Shown: positions 7,644-16,400, numbered from the stretch's first letter. The stretch is DNA of 23,736 nucleotides from Actinomycetota bacterium (GCA_009703545.1 WLFX01000001.1:1-23736); one strand, 5' to 3'. Numbers and translations: made by a program. The notes: generated by a model not told the origin, from the letters alone.

Positions 7644-9211
7644 AATTTTTCACCCAAATTGTCCGACAGACTCGAGAGACGTGGGTCGGGTCGCTTCGCT
7701 TGCGCATGACAGCGGTTTCAGTGGGGCTCTCGCTCGTTGCCGTCGCTGCAATCGGGGGATTCTTGTCGTACACAATCGAACGAAATCTCTTTGAGTCGCG
7801 CCGCAACGAAATCGTATCTGAAACGCAATCGGTATCGGGCACTGTGCAGTCACAGTTCGACCTCGCCATCAATTCCGAGAGTTCTATCGATATCGAAGAG
7901 GCAAATTCCAACGCACAAGCGACAATTCGGGCAACAACAAATTCACCGGGACTTATTGGATTTGCCATCCTCCGTGCGCCGGGGCAAACCACCGACCAGG
8001 TCATGACCAGTTCCTCGTCCATTGGTTTCCCATTGCAGGTCGTCAGCGACTCACTCAGAGAAGCGATCCATGACGACCGGACCAACGTTTATTACCAGTC
8101 AGTTGAGGTTCCCGGTGGGTCACCGGGACTTGTCACGGGAACTAACCTCGACGTCCCGATTGCGGGTCGATACGACCTTGTTTTGGTTTATGACCTTGCG
8201 GACGTCGAAGCGAATCTCACCTTTGTGCAAAGCGCTCTCGTTGCTGGCGAGTTATTCTTCGTCGCCATTACCGGGCTCATTGTGTGGCTCGTCACAACCC
8301 GTTCAATTCAACCCATCATGACGACGGCAGCAATGGCGGAACGATTTGCCGCTGGCAATCTTGATGAGCGAATCGACGTCGAAGGAACTGACGTTTCTGC
8401 CAAGTTAGCCGGATCATTCAACCGAATGGCGGAATCGATTTCAGGTCAAATCAATCGCCTCGCAACTCTCTCAACCCTGCAACAACAATTTGTGTCCGAT
8501 GTTTCGCACGAATTGCGGACTCCACTGACGACAATCAAACTCGCCGGCAGCATGCTGTTCAAGCAGCGCAAAACTTTTGACAAAGATTCGGCACGTGCAG
8601 CCGAGTTACTGAATCGACAAATTGAAACCTTCGAGGAACTGCTAACGGAACTTATTGAACTGTCTCGTTTTGACGCCGGTGCAGCGGAACTTGAGCTCGA
8701 ACCAGTTTCGCCGGCGGTACTTGCCCAATCGTGTATTGACGAAGTGTCGCCCCTCGCTCGCGAACAAGGTTCAATAATTACCCTCTATGCACCGGGCGGG
8801 CACAAACTAGTCGATCTCGATTCACGTCGGGTGCGACGGATTTTGCACAACTTTCTCGCTAACGCAGTCGATCACGGAGAAGGCGGCCCCATCGAGATGT
8901 GGGTTGATTCAACGTCCACGGCGGTGTCGTTTGCGGTTCGTGACCATGGGGTCGGGATGTCCCAGGCTGATGCTGCGAGGGTATTCGATCGGTTCTGGCG
9001 GGCGGACCCGTCACGCCAACGCCAATCGGGAGGAACAGGATTAGGTCTCGCAATCGCGCTTGGATACGCGAAGCTCCACGGAGGCGTCATCGATGTCTGG
9101 TCTGAACCGGGACGTGGCGCATGCTTCCGCCTGACGATTCCACTAGGCGACGCGGTCGATCCCGTTTCGCCGCTCGGACTTCCACCGATTGCGGAGGACT
9201 CCGATGCGTAA
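7640..9211 (+). CDS. mtrB: Sensor histidine kinase MtrB
   Basis: This 523-aa membrane kinase is the partner of MtrA. It has a short cytoplasmic N-terminus, a first membrane helix at about 25-46, an extracytoplasmic sensor region of about 150 residues, and a second helix at about 200-220. A HAMP domain (about 221-270) is followed by a HisKA domain with phospho-acceptor His290 in FVSDVSHELRTP. The HATPase_c domain keeps the N box (NFLANAVDHG), the G1 box (VRDHGVGMS), the F box (FDRFWRAD) and the G2 box (GGTGLGLAIA). Translation starts in an ATGA overlap with mtrA, which implies coupled synthesis. The 3' end overlaps lpqB by 8 nt. The sensor domain is shorter and more acidic than I would expect for mycobacterial MtrB, but the domain order is intact. 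Confidence 0.93.
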   Translation: MKFFTQIVRQTRETWVGSLRLRMTAVSVGLSLVAVAAIGGFLSYTIERNLFESRRNEIVSETQSVSGTVQSQFDLAINSESSIDIEEANSNAQATIRATTNSPGLIGFAILRAPGQTTDQVMTSSSSIGFPLQVVSDSLREAIHDDRTNVYYQSVEVPGGSPGLVTGTNLDVPIAGRYDLVLVYDLADVEANLTFVQSALVAGELFFVAITGLIVWLVTTRSIQPIMTTAAMAERFAAGNLDERIDVEGTDVSAKLAGSFNRMAESISGQINRLATLSTLQQQFVSDVSHELRTPLTTIKLAGSMLFKQRKTFDKDSARAAELLNRQIETFEELLTELIELSRFDAGAAELELEPVSPAVLAQSCIDEVSPLAREQGSIITLYAPGGHKLVDLDSRRVRRILHNFLANAVDHGEGGPIEMWVDSTSTAVSFAVRDHGVGMSQADAARVFDRFWRADPSRQRQSGGTGLGLAIALGYAKLHGGVIDVWSEPGRGACFRLTIPLGDAVDPVSPLGLPPIAEDSDA

Positions 9212-10844
9212 GTTTGTGCTTATTCTCGCAGTTCTCATGCTCACCGGGTGCGCGACTATTCCTACGGCGGGACCCGTTGTTGTCGCTGGCCCCAACACTG
9301 TTGGTTCACAAACAGACGTCGAATTTTTGCCCGCGGGACCAGCAGAGGGCGCCACGCAGCGCGAGATTCTCGATGGTTTTATCAACGCTGGTTCGGCACC
9401 GCAGAACAATTTTCGAATTGCGCGGAGTTTTCTTACTGATGAGGCCGCCCTGGTATGGAACCCTGCCGGCGAGACCATGGTTCGCGGTGTCTATGACTCG
9501 GTCATGGTAACCGCAGCCACAGAGATGACGTATTCGGCCGGGATTGTGTCTGTAGTAGACGGTGCCGGCGTGCTGACCAACGTAGAACCGGCGCAAACTC
9601 GGGAATGGAGTTTCAGTTTCGCGCGCGTCAATGGCGAGTGGCGACTGTCTGGTGTTCCCGACGTCACCGTGATCTCGGAATCGACTTTTTCCTCGACCTA
9701 TGGTGAGTACACCGCGTACTTTGTCAATCACAATCAAACCGCCCTTGTCCCGGATGTGCGGGTCTTTGCCCGACAAGGCGACCCAATGTTCTCCGTGGCT
9801 CGCGCGGTGATTGCGGGACCTTCACCGTATTTGCCCAACACGTCGACCGCGTTTCCCCAAGGTACTGAACTGGTGAGTGTATTAGTGGATGACAAAAAAG
9901 GTATTGCGACTGTTGATGTTTCCGACAACGTCAGACAGGCCCCAACCACAGATCAGCGGATCATGCTGGCGCAGCTGCGCGCGAGCCTTGGGGAATTCAC
10001 CAATGTCACCGCAACCGCGATGTCCATCAACCAGTCATTACTGGCGATTGCTGGCGTACCCGGACTCGAGACCGCTGTTCAGGTGGACGACCGCCCGCTA
10101 ATCCTCTACAACAAATCTTTCGGTTACTCACATAATTCAAAGATTGAATCGGTCCCGTCAAATGCGGCGAGCATTGTGAGCCTCGAGCCGACGTCGATTT
10201 CGTTTGACGCGTCGACCAATGCGGCAGCGGTCTCTTCACCCACGGGGGTCTATCTCGTGACTGACGGAACAGAGCAAATATCTGTTAAAGAGTCCTCGGT
10301 TGAACCTCAGATAGATGGGTCAGGAACAGTGTGGTGGGTTGAAAATCACTTGCCCGATCTCATTTCAGTGTTCGCCGACGGACGAGAATTCCTCGTCGAC
10401 GGACCGTGGCGTGGCTCCGCACATATCGTCGGACTCGAAGTCTCCCGTGACGATGCGCGTGTCGCTATCGCGATTAACGACCTCGGGCATGCGTACGTGC
10501 TGGTCGGAGCAATCACCGTTGACGCCACTGGACTGCCGACGGCTGTTAACGCCTACCGCCGACTTAGCGTGTCGGCTGATTTAATTGTCGATATCGCGTG
10601 GGCGGATTCGAACCACGTTGCTGTTCTCGGAAGCCGCAGCGGTGTGGTGCACGCCGAGGTGGCGACGGTCGGTGGGGGATCACGGCTCATTGGCCAACCG
10701 CAGAACCCGACGGGAATTTCCGGAGGGAACAAAGGCGTGTCGGGTCTCGTCGTTATTTCTGGAAATGGTCAATTGTGGAAGCCGCGCGGTGTGGGTTGGC
10801 AAGCAACGGGGGTTTTCGCCGACATACTTGCAACCCAGCACTAG
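9204..10844 (+). CDS. lpqB: Lipoprotein LpqB with GerMN domain
   Basis: This 546-aa lipoprotein is anchored outside the cytoplasmic membrane and modulates MtrAB signalling in actinobacteria. The signal peptide MRKFVLILAVLMLTGC ends in an LTGC lipobox with the modified Cys at residue 16. A GerMN domain occupies roughly residues 180-275 (ARQGDPMFSVARAVIAGP, followed by FPQGTELVSVLVDDKKGIA). The remainder, about residues 290-546, has the repeated beta-strand pattern of the LpqB beta-propeller. The ATG at 9204 with CGGAGGA upstream is chosen over a TTG five codons earlier because it gives a clean lipoprotein signal. The gene overlaps mtrB by 8 nt and sits in the conserved mtrA-mtrB-lpqB order, which strongly supports the name. 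Confidence 0.93.
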   Translation: MRKFVLILAVLMLTGCATIPTAGPVVVAGPNTVGSQTDVEFLPAGPAEGATQREILDGFINAGSAPQNNFRIARSFLTDEAALVWNPAGETMVRGVYDSVMVTAATEMTYSAGIVSVVDGAGVLTNVEPAQTREWSFSFARVNGEWRLSGVPDVTVISESTFSSTYGEYTAYFVNHNQTALVPDVRVFARQGDPMFSVARAVIAGPSPYLPNTSTAFPQGTELVSVLVDDKKGIATVDVSDNVRQAPTTDQRIMLAQLRASLGEFTNVTATAMSINQSLLAIAGVPGLETAVQVDDRPLILYNKSFGYSHNSKIESVPSNAASIVSLEPTSISFDASTNAAAVSSPTGVYLVTDGTEQISVKESSVEPQIDGSGTVWWVENHLPDLISVFADGREFLVDGPWRGSAHIVGLEVSRDDARVAIAINDLGHAYVLVGAITVDATGLPTAVNAYRRLSVSADLIVDIAWADSNHVAVLGSRSGVVHAEVATVGGGSRLIGQPQNPTGISGGNKGVSGLVVISGNGQLWKPRGVGWQATGVFADILATQH

Positions 10845-10910
10845 GGCGGGTTATCCACCGAAAACCGGGGTCGCCGACCCGGTGCGCGGCGGATTCGACA
10901 CTGTTGGGAT

Positions 10911-11522
10911 GTGTATCTCATCGAGCAATTGTTTGACTCGCATTGTGTCGGATGTTCCGCGTGGGGGGCGATGGTGTGTGACACCTGCGTCGGGCGTTTC
11001 ACGGCAATGCCTCACCGCACATTCACGTCACGCGGCATCCCGCTCGTTGCGCTCGGGATCTACCGCGGGGGACTCAGGGCCCTCATTTTGGCGGCGAAAC
11101 ATCGCAGTGCTCACGCCGCGATTCGACGTCTCGGCGGCGCGCTTCGCGACGCGGCTCTGGCGTGGGGAAACGTGATTGCGATTCCCGTGCCGTCGTCACG
11201 ACCGGGATTCCTTGCACGCGGGTACGGACTTGGATCAACAATTGCGAGGGCTGCGGAACTTGATGTTGCGAACTGTTTGCTGATGGACGACGTCGGGACG
11301 CAGCGTGGCCGTCATCGCATAGAGCGGCTACAGCGCAACATCCGGGTCGGCTCGCGTCGACCGCCAAATGGGTCCCGGGTAGTCATCGTCGACGACGTGA
11401 TGACAACGGGTGCATCCATCGATGCCGCGACCGACGCCTGCGTCACGGCGGGGCTGCGCGTGGTGGGAGTGCTGGTCGTGGCGATTGCCACTCAACGGGC
11501 TATCGCACCGCTGACCATTTAG
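10911..11522 (+). CDS. comF: ComF-family phosphoribosyltransferase-like protein
   Basis: This 203-aa ComF/GntX-family protein has an N-terminal four-cysteine zinc finger (HCVGC at about 12-16 and VCDTC at about 23-27). A PRTase fold follows, with the PRPP-binding signature VVIVDDVMTTGAS near residues 157-169 and RLQRNIRV before it. In naturally competent bacteria ComF helps bring single-stranded DNA into the cytoplasm; its role in non-competent actinobacteria is unclear. The only usable start is the GTG at 10911, which has a poor ribosome site (GGGAT directly upstream). The frame is the same as lpqB and is open from the lpqB stop onward. It lies between lpqB and secA, as in mycobacteria, 66 nt after lpqB. 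Confidence 0.9.
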   Translation: MYLIEQLFDSHCVGCSAWGAMVCDTCVGRFTAMPHRTFTSRGIPLVALGIYRGGLRALILAAKHRSAHAAIRRLGGALRDAALAWGNVIAIPVPSSRPGFLARGYGLGSTIARAAELDVANCLLMDDVGTQRGRHRIERLQRNIRVGSRRPPNGSRVVIVDDVMTTGASIDAATDACVTAGLRVVGVLVVAIATQRAIAPLTI

Positions 11523-11638
11523 AATCTCGATTTGCGTGTGTTCCTTCTGCGTGGTGGGTAAATCGTTTCACCGTAGAATAGAAAGTACGCCGATACGGAA
11601 TCACAAATGCCGTGTTGACTCATGAAATGGAGTGCCGA
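11523..11638 (+). promoter_or_regulatory. comF-secA intergenic region, possible secA promoter
   Basis: These 116 bases contain no gene; the hpf gene usually found here in actinobacteria is missing. A -10-like TAGAAT lies at 11574-11579, about 60 nt before the secA start. I see no good -35 box at 16-18 bp. GGAG at 11629-11632 is the secA ribosome site. No Rho-independent terminator is visible after comF, so readthrough from the mtrA operon is possible. Confidence 0.35.
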
Positions 11639-14362
11639 GTGGCAAATCTTCTGGAAAAAGTTCTGCGCGTTGGTGAAGGTGCGACCCTTCGCAAACTCAA
11701 GCACTATGCAGACGTCGTCAACTCGCTCGAGGACGTCTTCGCGAAGCTTTCCAACGAGGAATTGCGAGACGAAACGGTCCATTTCCGCGAGCGCTATGCT
11801 TCCGGAGAGTCACTCGATGACCTGCTTCCAGAGGCGTTTGCCGCCGTTCGTGAGGCGTCGAAGCGCACCCTTGGTTTTCGCCACTATGACGTTCAAATAA
11901 TGGGTGGAGCCGCCCTTCACCTCGGCAACATTTCGGAGATGAAGACGGGTGAAGGAAAGACGCTCGTCGCTACGCTGTCCGCTTTCCTTAATGCGATTCC
12001 ATCGCGCGGGGTTCACATCGTCACAACGAACGATTATCTGGCGTCGTACCAGTCGGAACTGATGGGCCGAATTTTCCGCATGTTGGGAATGTCTGTCGGT
12101 TGTATCCTCGCCAACCAATCGCCCGAGGTGAGGCGACAGCAATATAACGCCGACATCACGTATGGCACGAATAACGAATTTGGTTTCGATTACTTGCGTG
12201 ACAACATGGCGTGGCAACGCCAAGACATGGTCCAACGCGGGCACTTTTATACCATCGTCGACGAGGTTGACTCGATCCTGATTGACGAGGCACGCACCCC
12301 CCTCATCATTTCCGGTCCTGGCTCCGACGAGGCAAACCGATGGTTCGGTGAATTTGCGAAAATTGCCGAGAAACTCGTACGCGATGTCGACTATGAATTC
12401 GACGAGAAAAAGCGCACGATTGGGGTTTTAGAAGATGGAATCTCCAAGGTAGAGGACTATCTCGGAATTGACAATCTTTACGAATCGGCAAATACGCCTC
12501 TCATTTCGTTCCTGAACAATTCGATTAAGGCGAAAGAACTGTTCCGCCGCGACAAGGACTACGTCGTCATGAATGGCGAGGTTTCCATCGTTGATGAGCA
12601 CACCGGGCGAATCCTGTCGGGCCGCCGATATAACGAAGGGATTCACCAAGCGATCGAGGCCAAAGAAGGCGTCGACGTGAAGGCTGAAAATCAGACGTTG
12701 GCGACGGTGACGTTGCAGAACTATTTCCGCCTCTACGAAAAACTATCGGGCATGACGGGAACCGCTGAAACCGAAGCCGCCGAATTTGCGTCGACGTACA
12801 AACTGGGAGTCGTCGCGATTCCGACGAACCGCCCGATGATTCGCATCGACCAATCCGACTTGATTTATGCCACCGAGGCCGCGAAGTATCGCCAGGTGGT
12901 CGAGGACATCGCGGCCCGTCACGCGAAGGGTCAGCCCGTTCTCGTGGGAACAGTTTCGGTGGAGAAGAGCGAAAATTTGTCGAAGCTTTTGGCGAAACGC
13001 GGGATCAAGCACGAGGTGCTCAACGCAAAGAACCACGCGCGCGAAGCGGCCATTGTTGCCGAGGCTGGGCGATTTGGCGCGGTCACGGTTGCCACCAACA
13101 TGGCGGGTCGCGGTACCGACATCATGCTCGGTGGAAACGCCGAATTCATCGCGGTGACGAAACTCCACCAGGCCGGCCTCAATCCGACCGACAATCCCGA
13201 AGAATTCGAAGCGCGATGGGACGAAGTGTTCACTGCGGTGAAGGCCGAAGTCTCTGTCGAAGCACAGAAGGTCGTCGCGGCCGGAGGACTGTACGTTCTC
13301 GGTACTGAGCGCCACGAATCTCGTCGTATCGACAACCAGCTTCGCGGCCGTTCGGGCCGCCAGGGCGATCCGGGCGAGAGCCGCTTTTACCTTTCACTGC
13401 AAGACGACCTCATGCGGCTATTCAATTCGGGCGCCGCGGCGGCCATCATGAGCAGAACAGGCGACGAGGACATGTCCATCGAGTCGAAGCTGGTCTCGCG
13501 AGCCATTCAGTCCGCTCAGTCTCAGGTCGAGGCCCGCAACGCCGAACTCCGAAAGAACGTCCTCAAATATGATGACGTGTTGAACCGCCAGCGTGAAGCA
13601 ATTTACGGCGACCGCCGCCAGATTCTTGAAGGTGCTTCGATCAAGGACAAAGTCACATCTTTTATCGAGCGCAGTGTCACCGAGATTGTCAACCAGAACA
13701 CGGGTAGCGCCCGCAACTCGGATGACTGGGATCTGGAACACCTCTGGATTGATGTGCGGCAGATCTTCCCCGTCACGATTTCGGTGCACGAGGTCCTTGC
13801 CGAGTACGGCGCGAAAATCACACCGGCTGACGTAACGCGTGAACTTATCGCCGATGCGATGATTCAATACGGAATTCGCGAAGGGTCACTGGGTGAAAAC
13901 GCCATCCGTGAACTCGAGCGTCGCGTTGTGTTGTCGGTCATCGATCGCCGCTGGCGAGATCACCTCTATGAGATGGATTACCTCAAAGATGGAATCGGTC
14001 TTCGAGCGATGGCACAGCGAGACCCACTGATTGAATACCAGCGCGAGGGTTTCACGATGTTCCAGGCGATGATGGGCATGATTCGGGAAGAGTCGGTCGG
14101 CTTCATCTTCAACCTTGACGTCCAGGTCGTTCCGGCCGGCGGCGTCACCCAGGTTCAGGCACCCGGCATCGCACCAGCACCCATGCCGAAGGAAGGCCTG
14201 TCGTATTCGGCTCCAAATGAGGACGGCGAAACTGTCATCCTCGATCAGTCCGGTCGTCAACCGAACGCCCCCCAAGAACGTATGCGCCCCCGCCGCGGCA
14301 ACCAGCAACCACCCGCACAGGGTGGAGGCGCGAAGGGTGCGTTCGGTCAGTCGCTCGATTAA
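11639..14362 (+). CDS. secA: Preprotein translocase ATPase SecA
   Basis: This 907-aa motor ATPase drives export of unfolded preproteins through SecYEG. Visible landmarks are the Walker A motif MKTGEGKT (101-108), the DEAD-type Walker [16 protein letters not shown] (207-221), and [14 protein letters not shown]. Also present are [16 protein letters not shown] of nucleotide-binding domain 2 and [20 protein letters not shown]. The C-terminal tail is Pro/Gly/Gln-rich and has no zinc-binding Cys cluster, as in actinobacterial SecA1. The start is set at GTG 11639, with GGAG six bases upstream, because [14 protein letters not shown] is the conserved actinobacterial N-terminus. An in-frame GTG at 11612 would add nine residues with no family support. 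The gene follows comF, with no hpf between them. Confidence 0.96.
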   Translation: MANLLEKVLRVGEGATLRKLKHYADVVNSLEDVFAKLSNEELRDETVHFRERYASGESLDDLLPEAFAAVREASKRTLGFRHYDVQIMGGAALHLGNISEMKTGEGKTLVATLSAFLNAIPSRGVHIVTTNDYLASYQSELMGRIFRMLGMSVGCILANQSPEVRRQQYNADITYGTNNEFGFDYLRDNMAWQRQDMVQRGHFYTIVDEVDSILIDEARTPLIISGPGSDEANRWFGEFAKIAEKLVRDVDYEFDEKKRTIGVLEDGISKVEDYLGIDNLYESANTPLISFLNNSIKAKELFRRDKDYVVMNGEVSIVDEHTGRILSGRRYNEGIHQAIEAKEGVDVKAENQTLATVTLQNYFRLYEKLSGMTGTAETEAAEFASTYKLGVVAIPTNRPMIRIDQSDLIYATEAAKYRQVVEDIAARHAKGQPVLVGTVSVEKSENLSKLLAKRGIKHEVLNAKNHAREAAIVAEAGRFGAVTVATNMAGRGTDIMLGGNAEFIAVTKLHQAGLNPTDNPEEFEARWDEVFTAVKAEVSVEAQKVVAAGGLYVLGTERHESRRIDNQLRGRSGRQGDPGESRFYLSLQDDLMRLFNSGAAAAIMSRTGDEDMSIESKLVSRAIQSAQSQVEARNAELRKNVLKYDDVLNRQREAIYGDRRQILEGASIKDKVTSFIERSVTEIVNQNTGSARNSDDWDLEHLWIDVRQIFPVTISVHEVLAEYGAKITPADVTRELIADAMIQYGIREGSLGENAIRELERRVVLSVIDRRWRDHLYEMDYLKDGIGLRAMAQRDPLIEYQREGFTMFQAMMGMIREESVGFIFNLDVQVVPAGGVTQVQAPGIAPAPMPKEGLSYSAPNEDGETVILDQSGRQPNAPQERMRPRRGNQQPPAQGGGAKGAFGQSLD

Positions 14363-14797
14363 CTAGAGCAGCGCGAGTGCGCTCGCGCGCCAGCGGTGGT
14401 CGAGTCCCTCGAGGCGAACGCACACGGCGCGGGTTCGTTGGCCGAAGCGAACCAGGCTGACGCCTTCGACGACGCCGTCGCGGGGTTCGGTGACCACGGT
14501 GAGGCCGACAATAATCAGCGGTGCCGATTTGATGGTTTCAGCGCGCGCGGCACGATTTCGGCGGGCCGCGATGGACCGTTCGGCCACGACACGATAAACA
14601 TCCTCCGTGACCCACCGACCGATTTGTTCGACCGGACGGATTCCCGCGATGATTTCACAACCGATGAGCGCGAGCCTTTCGATTGTCTCGCGCGGGTCGG
14701 GTAATTCACCGCGCGGTGTCGGTTGTGCATCAAAAAATTCTGTTGTGCGTGATCTGTTGTGCTTAGGTGATTCTGATGAGGAGATGGTTGAAACCAT
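14363..14797 (-). CDS. Rv3235-family protein (DUF6459-like)
   Basis: This is a 144-aa protein of the Rv3235 family, a small actinobacterial family of unknown function found beside secA. The recognisable core runs from TPRGELPDPRETIERLAL through GIRPVEQIGRWVTEDVYRVV to the C-terminal RTRAVCVRLEGLDHRWRASA, with the aromatic/Arg pattern typical of the family. The first 25 or so residues are low-complexity and polar. I chose the ATG at 14797 because the family core usually begins 15-25 residues after the start. A TTG at 14857 would add 20 residues. Neither start has a good ribosome site. The gene converges on secA with no intervening bases: its stop begins at the base after the secA stop. No terminator is visible there. 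Confidence 0.75.
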   Translation of the reverse strand: MVSTISSSESPKHNRSRTTEFFDAQPTPRGELPDPRETIERLALIGCEIIAGIRPVEQIGRWVTEDVYRVVAERSIAARRNRAARAETIKSAPLIIVGLTVVTEPRDGVVEGVSLVRFGQRTRAVCVRLEGLDHRWRASALALL

Positions 14798-14900
14798 TGC
14801 TGTACTCGATTCCGGAGCGTGGATTCGTGACAGAGGCTTTGCCTCATAACGCCACAACCTTGTCGCAGTTCGCGGAAGCGTGAGCCAGGTCGTGAAGATC

Positions 14901-14909
14901 TGTGGATAA
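14901..14909 (-). other. Perfect DnaA-box 9-mer
   Basis: TGTGGATAA on the plus strand is the exact complement of the high-affinity DnaA box TTATCCACA. It lies in the 150-bp divergent region between the Rv3235-family gene and the 177-aa gene, 25 bp before the -10-like element of the latter. Functional binding is not shown by sequence alone. Confidence 0.5.
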
Positions 14910-14934
14910 GTCGATGAGGGTGAATTGCACTACC

Positions 14935-14940
14935 TATCAT
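14935..14940 (+). promoter_or_regulatory. -10-like element for a possibly leaderless start at 14948
   Basis: TATCAT ends seven bases before the ATG at 14948. This is the TANNNT-to-start distance seen in actinobacterial leaderless transcripts. There is no Shine-Dalgarno sequence before this ATG. A matching -35 box is not evident. Confidence 0.45.
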
Positions 14941-14947
14941 TCGACAT

Positions 14948-15481
14948 ATGTCCAGAAATGAAAACCTCCTAGGCCTGGGCTCACTCTGGGACACCGAACA
15001 GATGAACATTGACTGGGACGTTGCGCGGAAACGAGAACGCGATCGCAAATCAGAATTGTATTTTTCTGACGCGATGGTTTCACTTCCGTTAAACGATGGG
15101 GTAACGGTTCAGGTGGCATCGCTAGACCGTGTCATTCATGTGCGACGCATCGGAATGATGTGGATCGATGGAGTCGTGTGTGGTTCGGTTGAACGAGCGA
15201 TTGTTCCGTTCGACGCAATACGAGCGGTGTTTTCCCCATCAAACTGCGCGTGTGCCGCGGTGACCCCAGACCATTTCGAGATGGTCCCGCTCGGAGCAGT
15301 GTTACGGGATATCGAACGCCACGCGTCCTCGATTACCGTCATGGGTGAGCGACTTGGATTTCGAGGGCGAATCACTGGAGTTTGGCGCGATGCTATTTCG
15401 GTGCGTTCACTATGCCGCGAGTGGGTGATACCGCGATCAGCCTTGGGGGCCATCCTCGTCGACGATGGCGAAAGGTCGTGA
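14948..15481 (+). CDS. Conserved actinobacterial protein of unknown function with two similar beta-rich modules
   Basis: I do not recognise a named family. The 177-aa protein begins with an acidic/aromatic helix (LWDTEQMNIDWDVARKRERD, about residues 14-33). Two related modules follow. Module 1 (about 45-95) contains VQVASLDRV, RIGMMWIDGVV and IVPFDAIRAVF. Module 2 (about 120-173) contains ITVMGERLGF, RITGVWRDAIS and VIPRSALGAIL. The alternation suggests two small Sm-like or SH3-like barrels, but that is inference from strand pattern. Proteins of similar design, with an N-terminal W/E-rich helix and paired barrels, occur beside secA and HTH genes in other actinobacteria as far as I recall. The start is probably leaderless. 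The last 45 nt overlap the convergent HTH gene. Confidence 0.7.
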   Translation: MSRNENLLGLGSLWDTEQMNIDWDVARKRERDRKSELYFSDAMVSLPLNDGVTVQVASLDRVIHVRRIGMMWIDGVVCGSVERAIVPFDAIRAVFSPSNCACAAVTPDHFEMVPLGAVLRDIERHASSITVMGERLGFRGRITGVWRDAISVRSLCREWVIPRSALGAILVDDGERS

Positions 15482-15700
15482 CCCCACAATCGATGGCACA
15501 AAATCGGGATCACGCCCCAACATCAACGCGTCCCGTTGCATCGCGGTAACAAACTCGATGACGGCAGCGTGTGTGACCCGAACCGTGCGTCCCGGCACGA
15601 CGGGGATTTCTTCGCGGGCGATAATCGCGGCAACCTTCTCGCGGGACGTTCCCAAAACCTCTGCTACATCCGCGACGGTCAGCATCCACTCTTCAGCCAT
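15437..15700 (-). CDS. Small excisionase-type helix-turn-helix DNA-binding protein
   Basis: This 87-aa protein has an N-terminal MerR/excisionase-like winged helix: MLTVADVAEVLGTSREKVAA is the helix-turn-helix, IPVVPGRTVRVTHAAVIEFV the wing and following helix. A polar C-terminal tail of about 30 residues follows. Such proteins near secA are usually BldC-like or accessory regulators rather than phage excisionases, and no integrase or att-like repeat is nearby. The start is ATG 15700, where similarity begins. The frame is open for a further 800 bases upstream, but that is antisense to the SAF gene. There is no ribosome site; TATAAA on the minus strand at 15720-15725 is a likely -10. Its 3' end overlaps the 177-aa gene by 45 nt. 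Confidence 0.8.
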   Translation of the reverse strand: MAEEWMLTVADVAEVLGTSREKVAAIIAREEIPVVPGRTVRVTHAAVIEFVTAMQRDALMLGRDPDFVPSIVGSRPFAIVDEDGPQG

Positions 15701-15719
15701 ATAGAGAGAGTGCCACGAG

Positions 15720-15725
15720 TTTATA
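15720..15725 (-). promoter_or_regulatory. -10-like element for the HTH gene
   Basis: Minus-strand TATAAA lies 19 bases upstream of the ATG at 15700, predicting a leader of about 13 nt without a Shine-Dalgarno sequence. The -35 region at 17 bp spacing is weak. Confidence 0.4.
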
Positions 15726-15750
15726 AATCCCGGCGGGGATAAACAGCCAG

Positions 15751-15759
15751 TGTGGATAA
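15751..15759 (-). other. Second perfect DnaA-box 9-mer
   Basis: TGTGGATAA occurs here in the same orientation as at 14901-14909, 850 bp away. It sits in the divergent region between the HTH gene and the SAF-domain gene, about 26 bp upstream of the HTH gene's -10-like element and 54 bp before the SAF start. Confidence 0.5.
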
Positions 15760-15812
15760 CTATTTCCCGACGCACAGTTTCGTTCCACGATGGGATGCGG
15801 AAAGGAAGTGTT

Positions 15813-16400
15813 ATGTCCTCAATTCTCTCGTTCCTCCGACGCCGATTAGCGACTTCTCGGACAATTGTCGGTATCGTACTTGTCGTCGCCAGTGTCGTCG
15901 GTGTCGTCGGCGTGGTACGACTATCCACCCCTGGCGAGCGGGTCATCATGGCAATCAGTTTTTTGTCAGCGGGGACCGTCATCACCGCAGACGCAATCGA
16001 CGAGGTTCGAGTTTCGTCCCTTGCCGAAAACCCTGGTGTTTCACTTACGGATGTGATTGGTCGGGTTGTTGGGTCCGATATTGGTGCTGGCGAAATCATC
16101 ACGGCTCGATTACTCGAACCATCACCGTCGTCACGAGTGCAAATCTCGGTGCCAATTGGTGTGATGCCTCCGTCGACTGTCAAAAGCGGAGCGACAGTGG
16201 ATCTCTGGGCGGTTGACGAAGACGGCGCTAATCCGCCCGTCACAGTCGCGCTCAACGCGAGTGTTGTCGCCATTGCCGACTCCGGTTTCGGCGGGGACGC
16301 AGTCTTGACCGTTCTCGTCGACGCGCTCGAAGTCGACAGGGTGCTTGCCGTTCTCGGATCATCGCACGTCATTGTCGTCACGTCGGGCGAAAATACGTGA
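15813..16400 (+). CDS. Membrane-anchored SAF-domain protein, CpaB/RcpC-like
   Basis: This 195-aa protein has a short basic cytoplasmic N-terminus (FLRRRLATSR), one membrane helix at about 17-36, and an extracytoplasmic SAF domain. The SAF domain starts at about residue 41: VIMAISFLSAGTVITADAID, then GRVVGSDIGAGEIITARLLE. A second beta-rich region follows (ISVPIGVMPPSTVKSGATVD). This is the layout of CpaB/RcpC, the Flp-pilus assembly protein, but shorter than canonical CpaB. The start is ATG 15813 with AAAGGAAG upstream. The gene is coupled by a GTGA overlap to the CpaE/MinD-like gene. No TadA/CpaF ATPase, TadB/C, prepilin or peptidase lies in the window, so a pilus role is not supported locally. 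Confidence 0.82.
   Translation: MSSILSFLRRRLATSRTIVGIVLVVASVVGVVGVVRLSTPGERVIMAISFLSAGTVITADAIDEVRVSSLAENPGVSLTDVIGRVVGSDIGAGEIITARLLEPSPSSRVQISVPIGVMPPSTVKSGATVDLWAVDEDGANPPVTVALNASVVAIADSGFGGDAVLTVLVDALEVDRVLAVLGSSHVIVVTSGENT

Noticed and set aside
10851..10859. Third DnaA-box-like sequence TTATCCACC after lpqB
   Set aside because: It differs from the consensus at the last position, so it was not counted with the two perfect boxes.
10585..11175. Plus-strand open frame of 196 codons across lpqB and comF
   Set aside because: It overlaps two well-supported genes in another frame and has no recognisable domain.
14833..14845. Small hairpin GAGGC-TTT-GCCTC upstream of the Rv3235-family gene
   Set aside because: A 5-bp stem with a 3-base loop is expected by chance and has no associated signal.
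15437..15700. Phage excisionase as evidence for an integrated element
   Set aside because: The fold is also used by chromosomal regulators, and no integrase, attachment repeat or composition shift is nearby.
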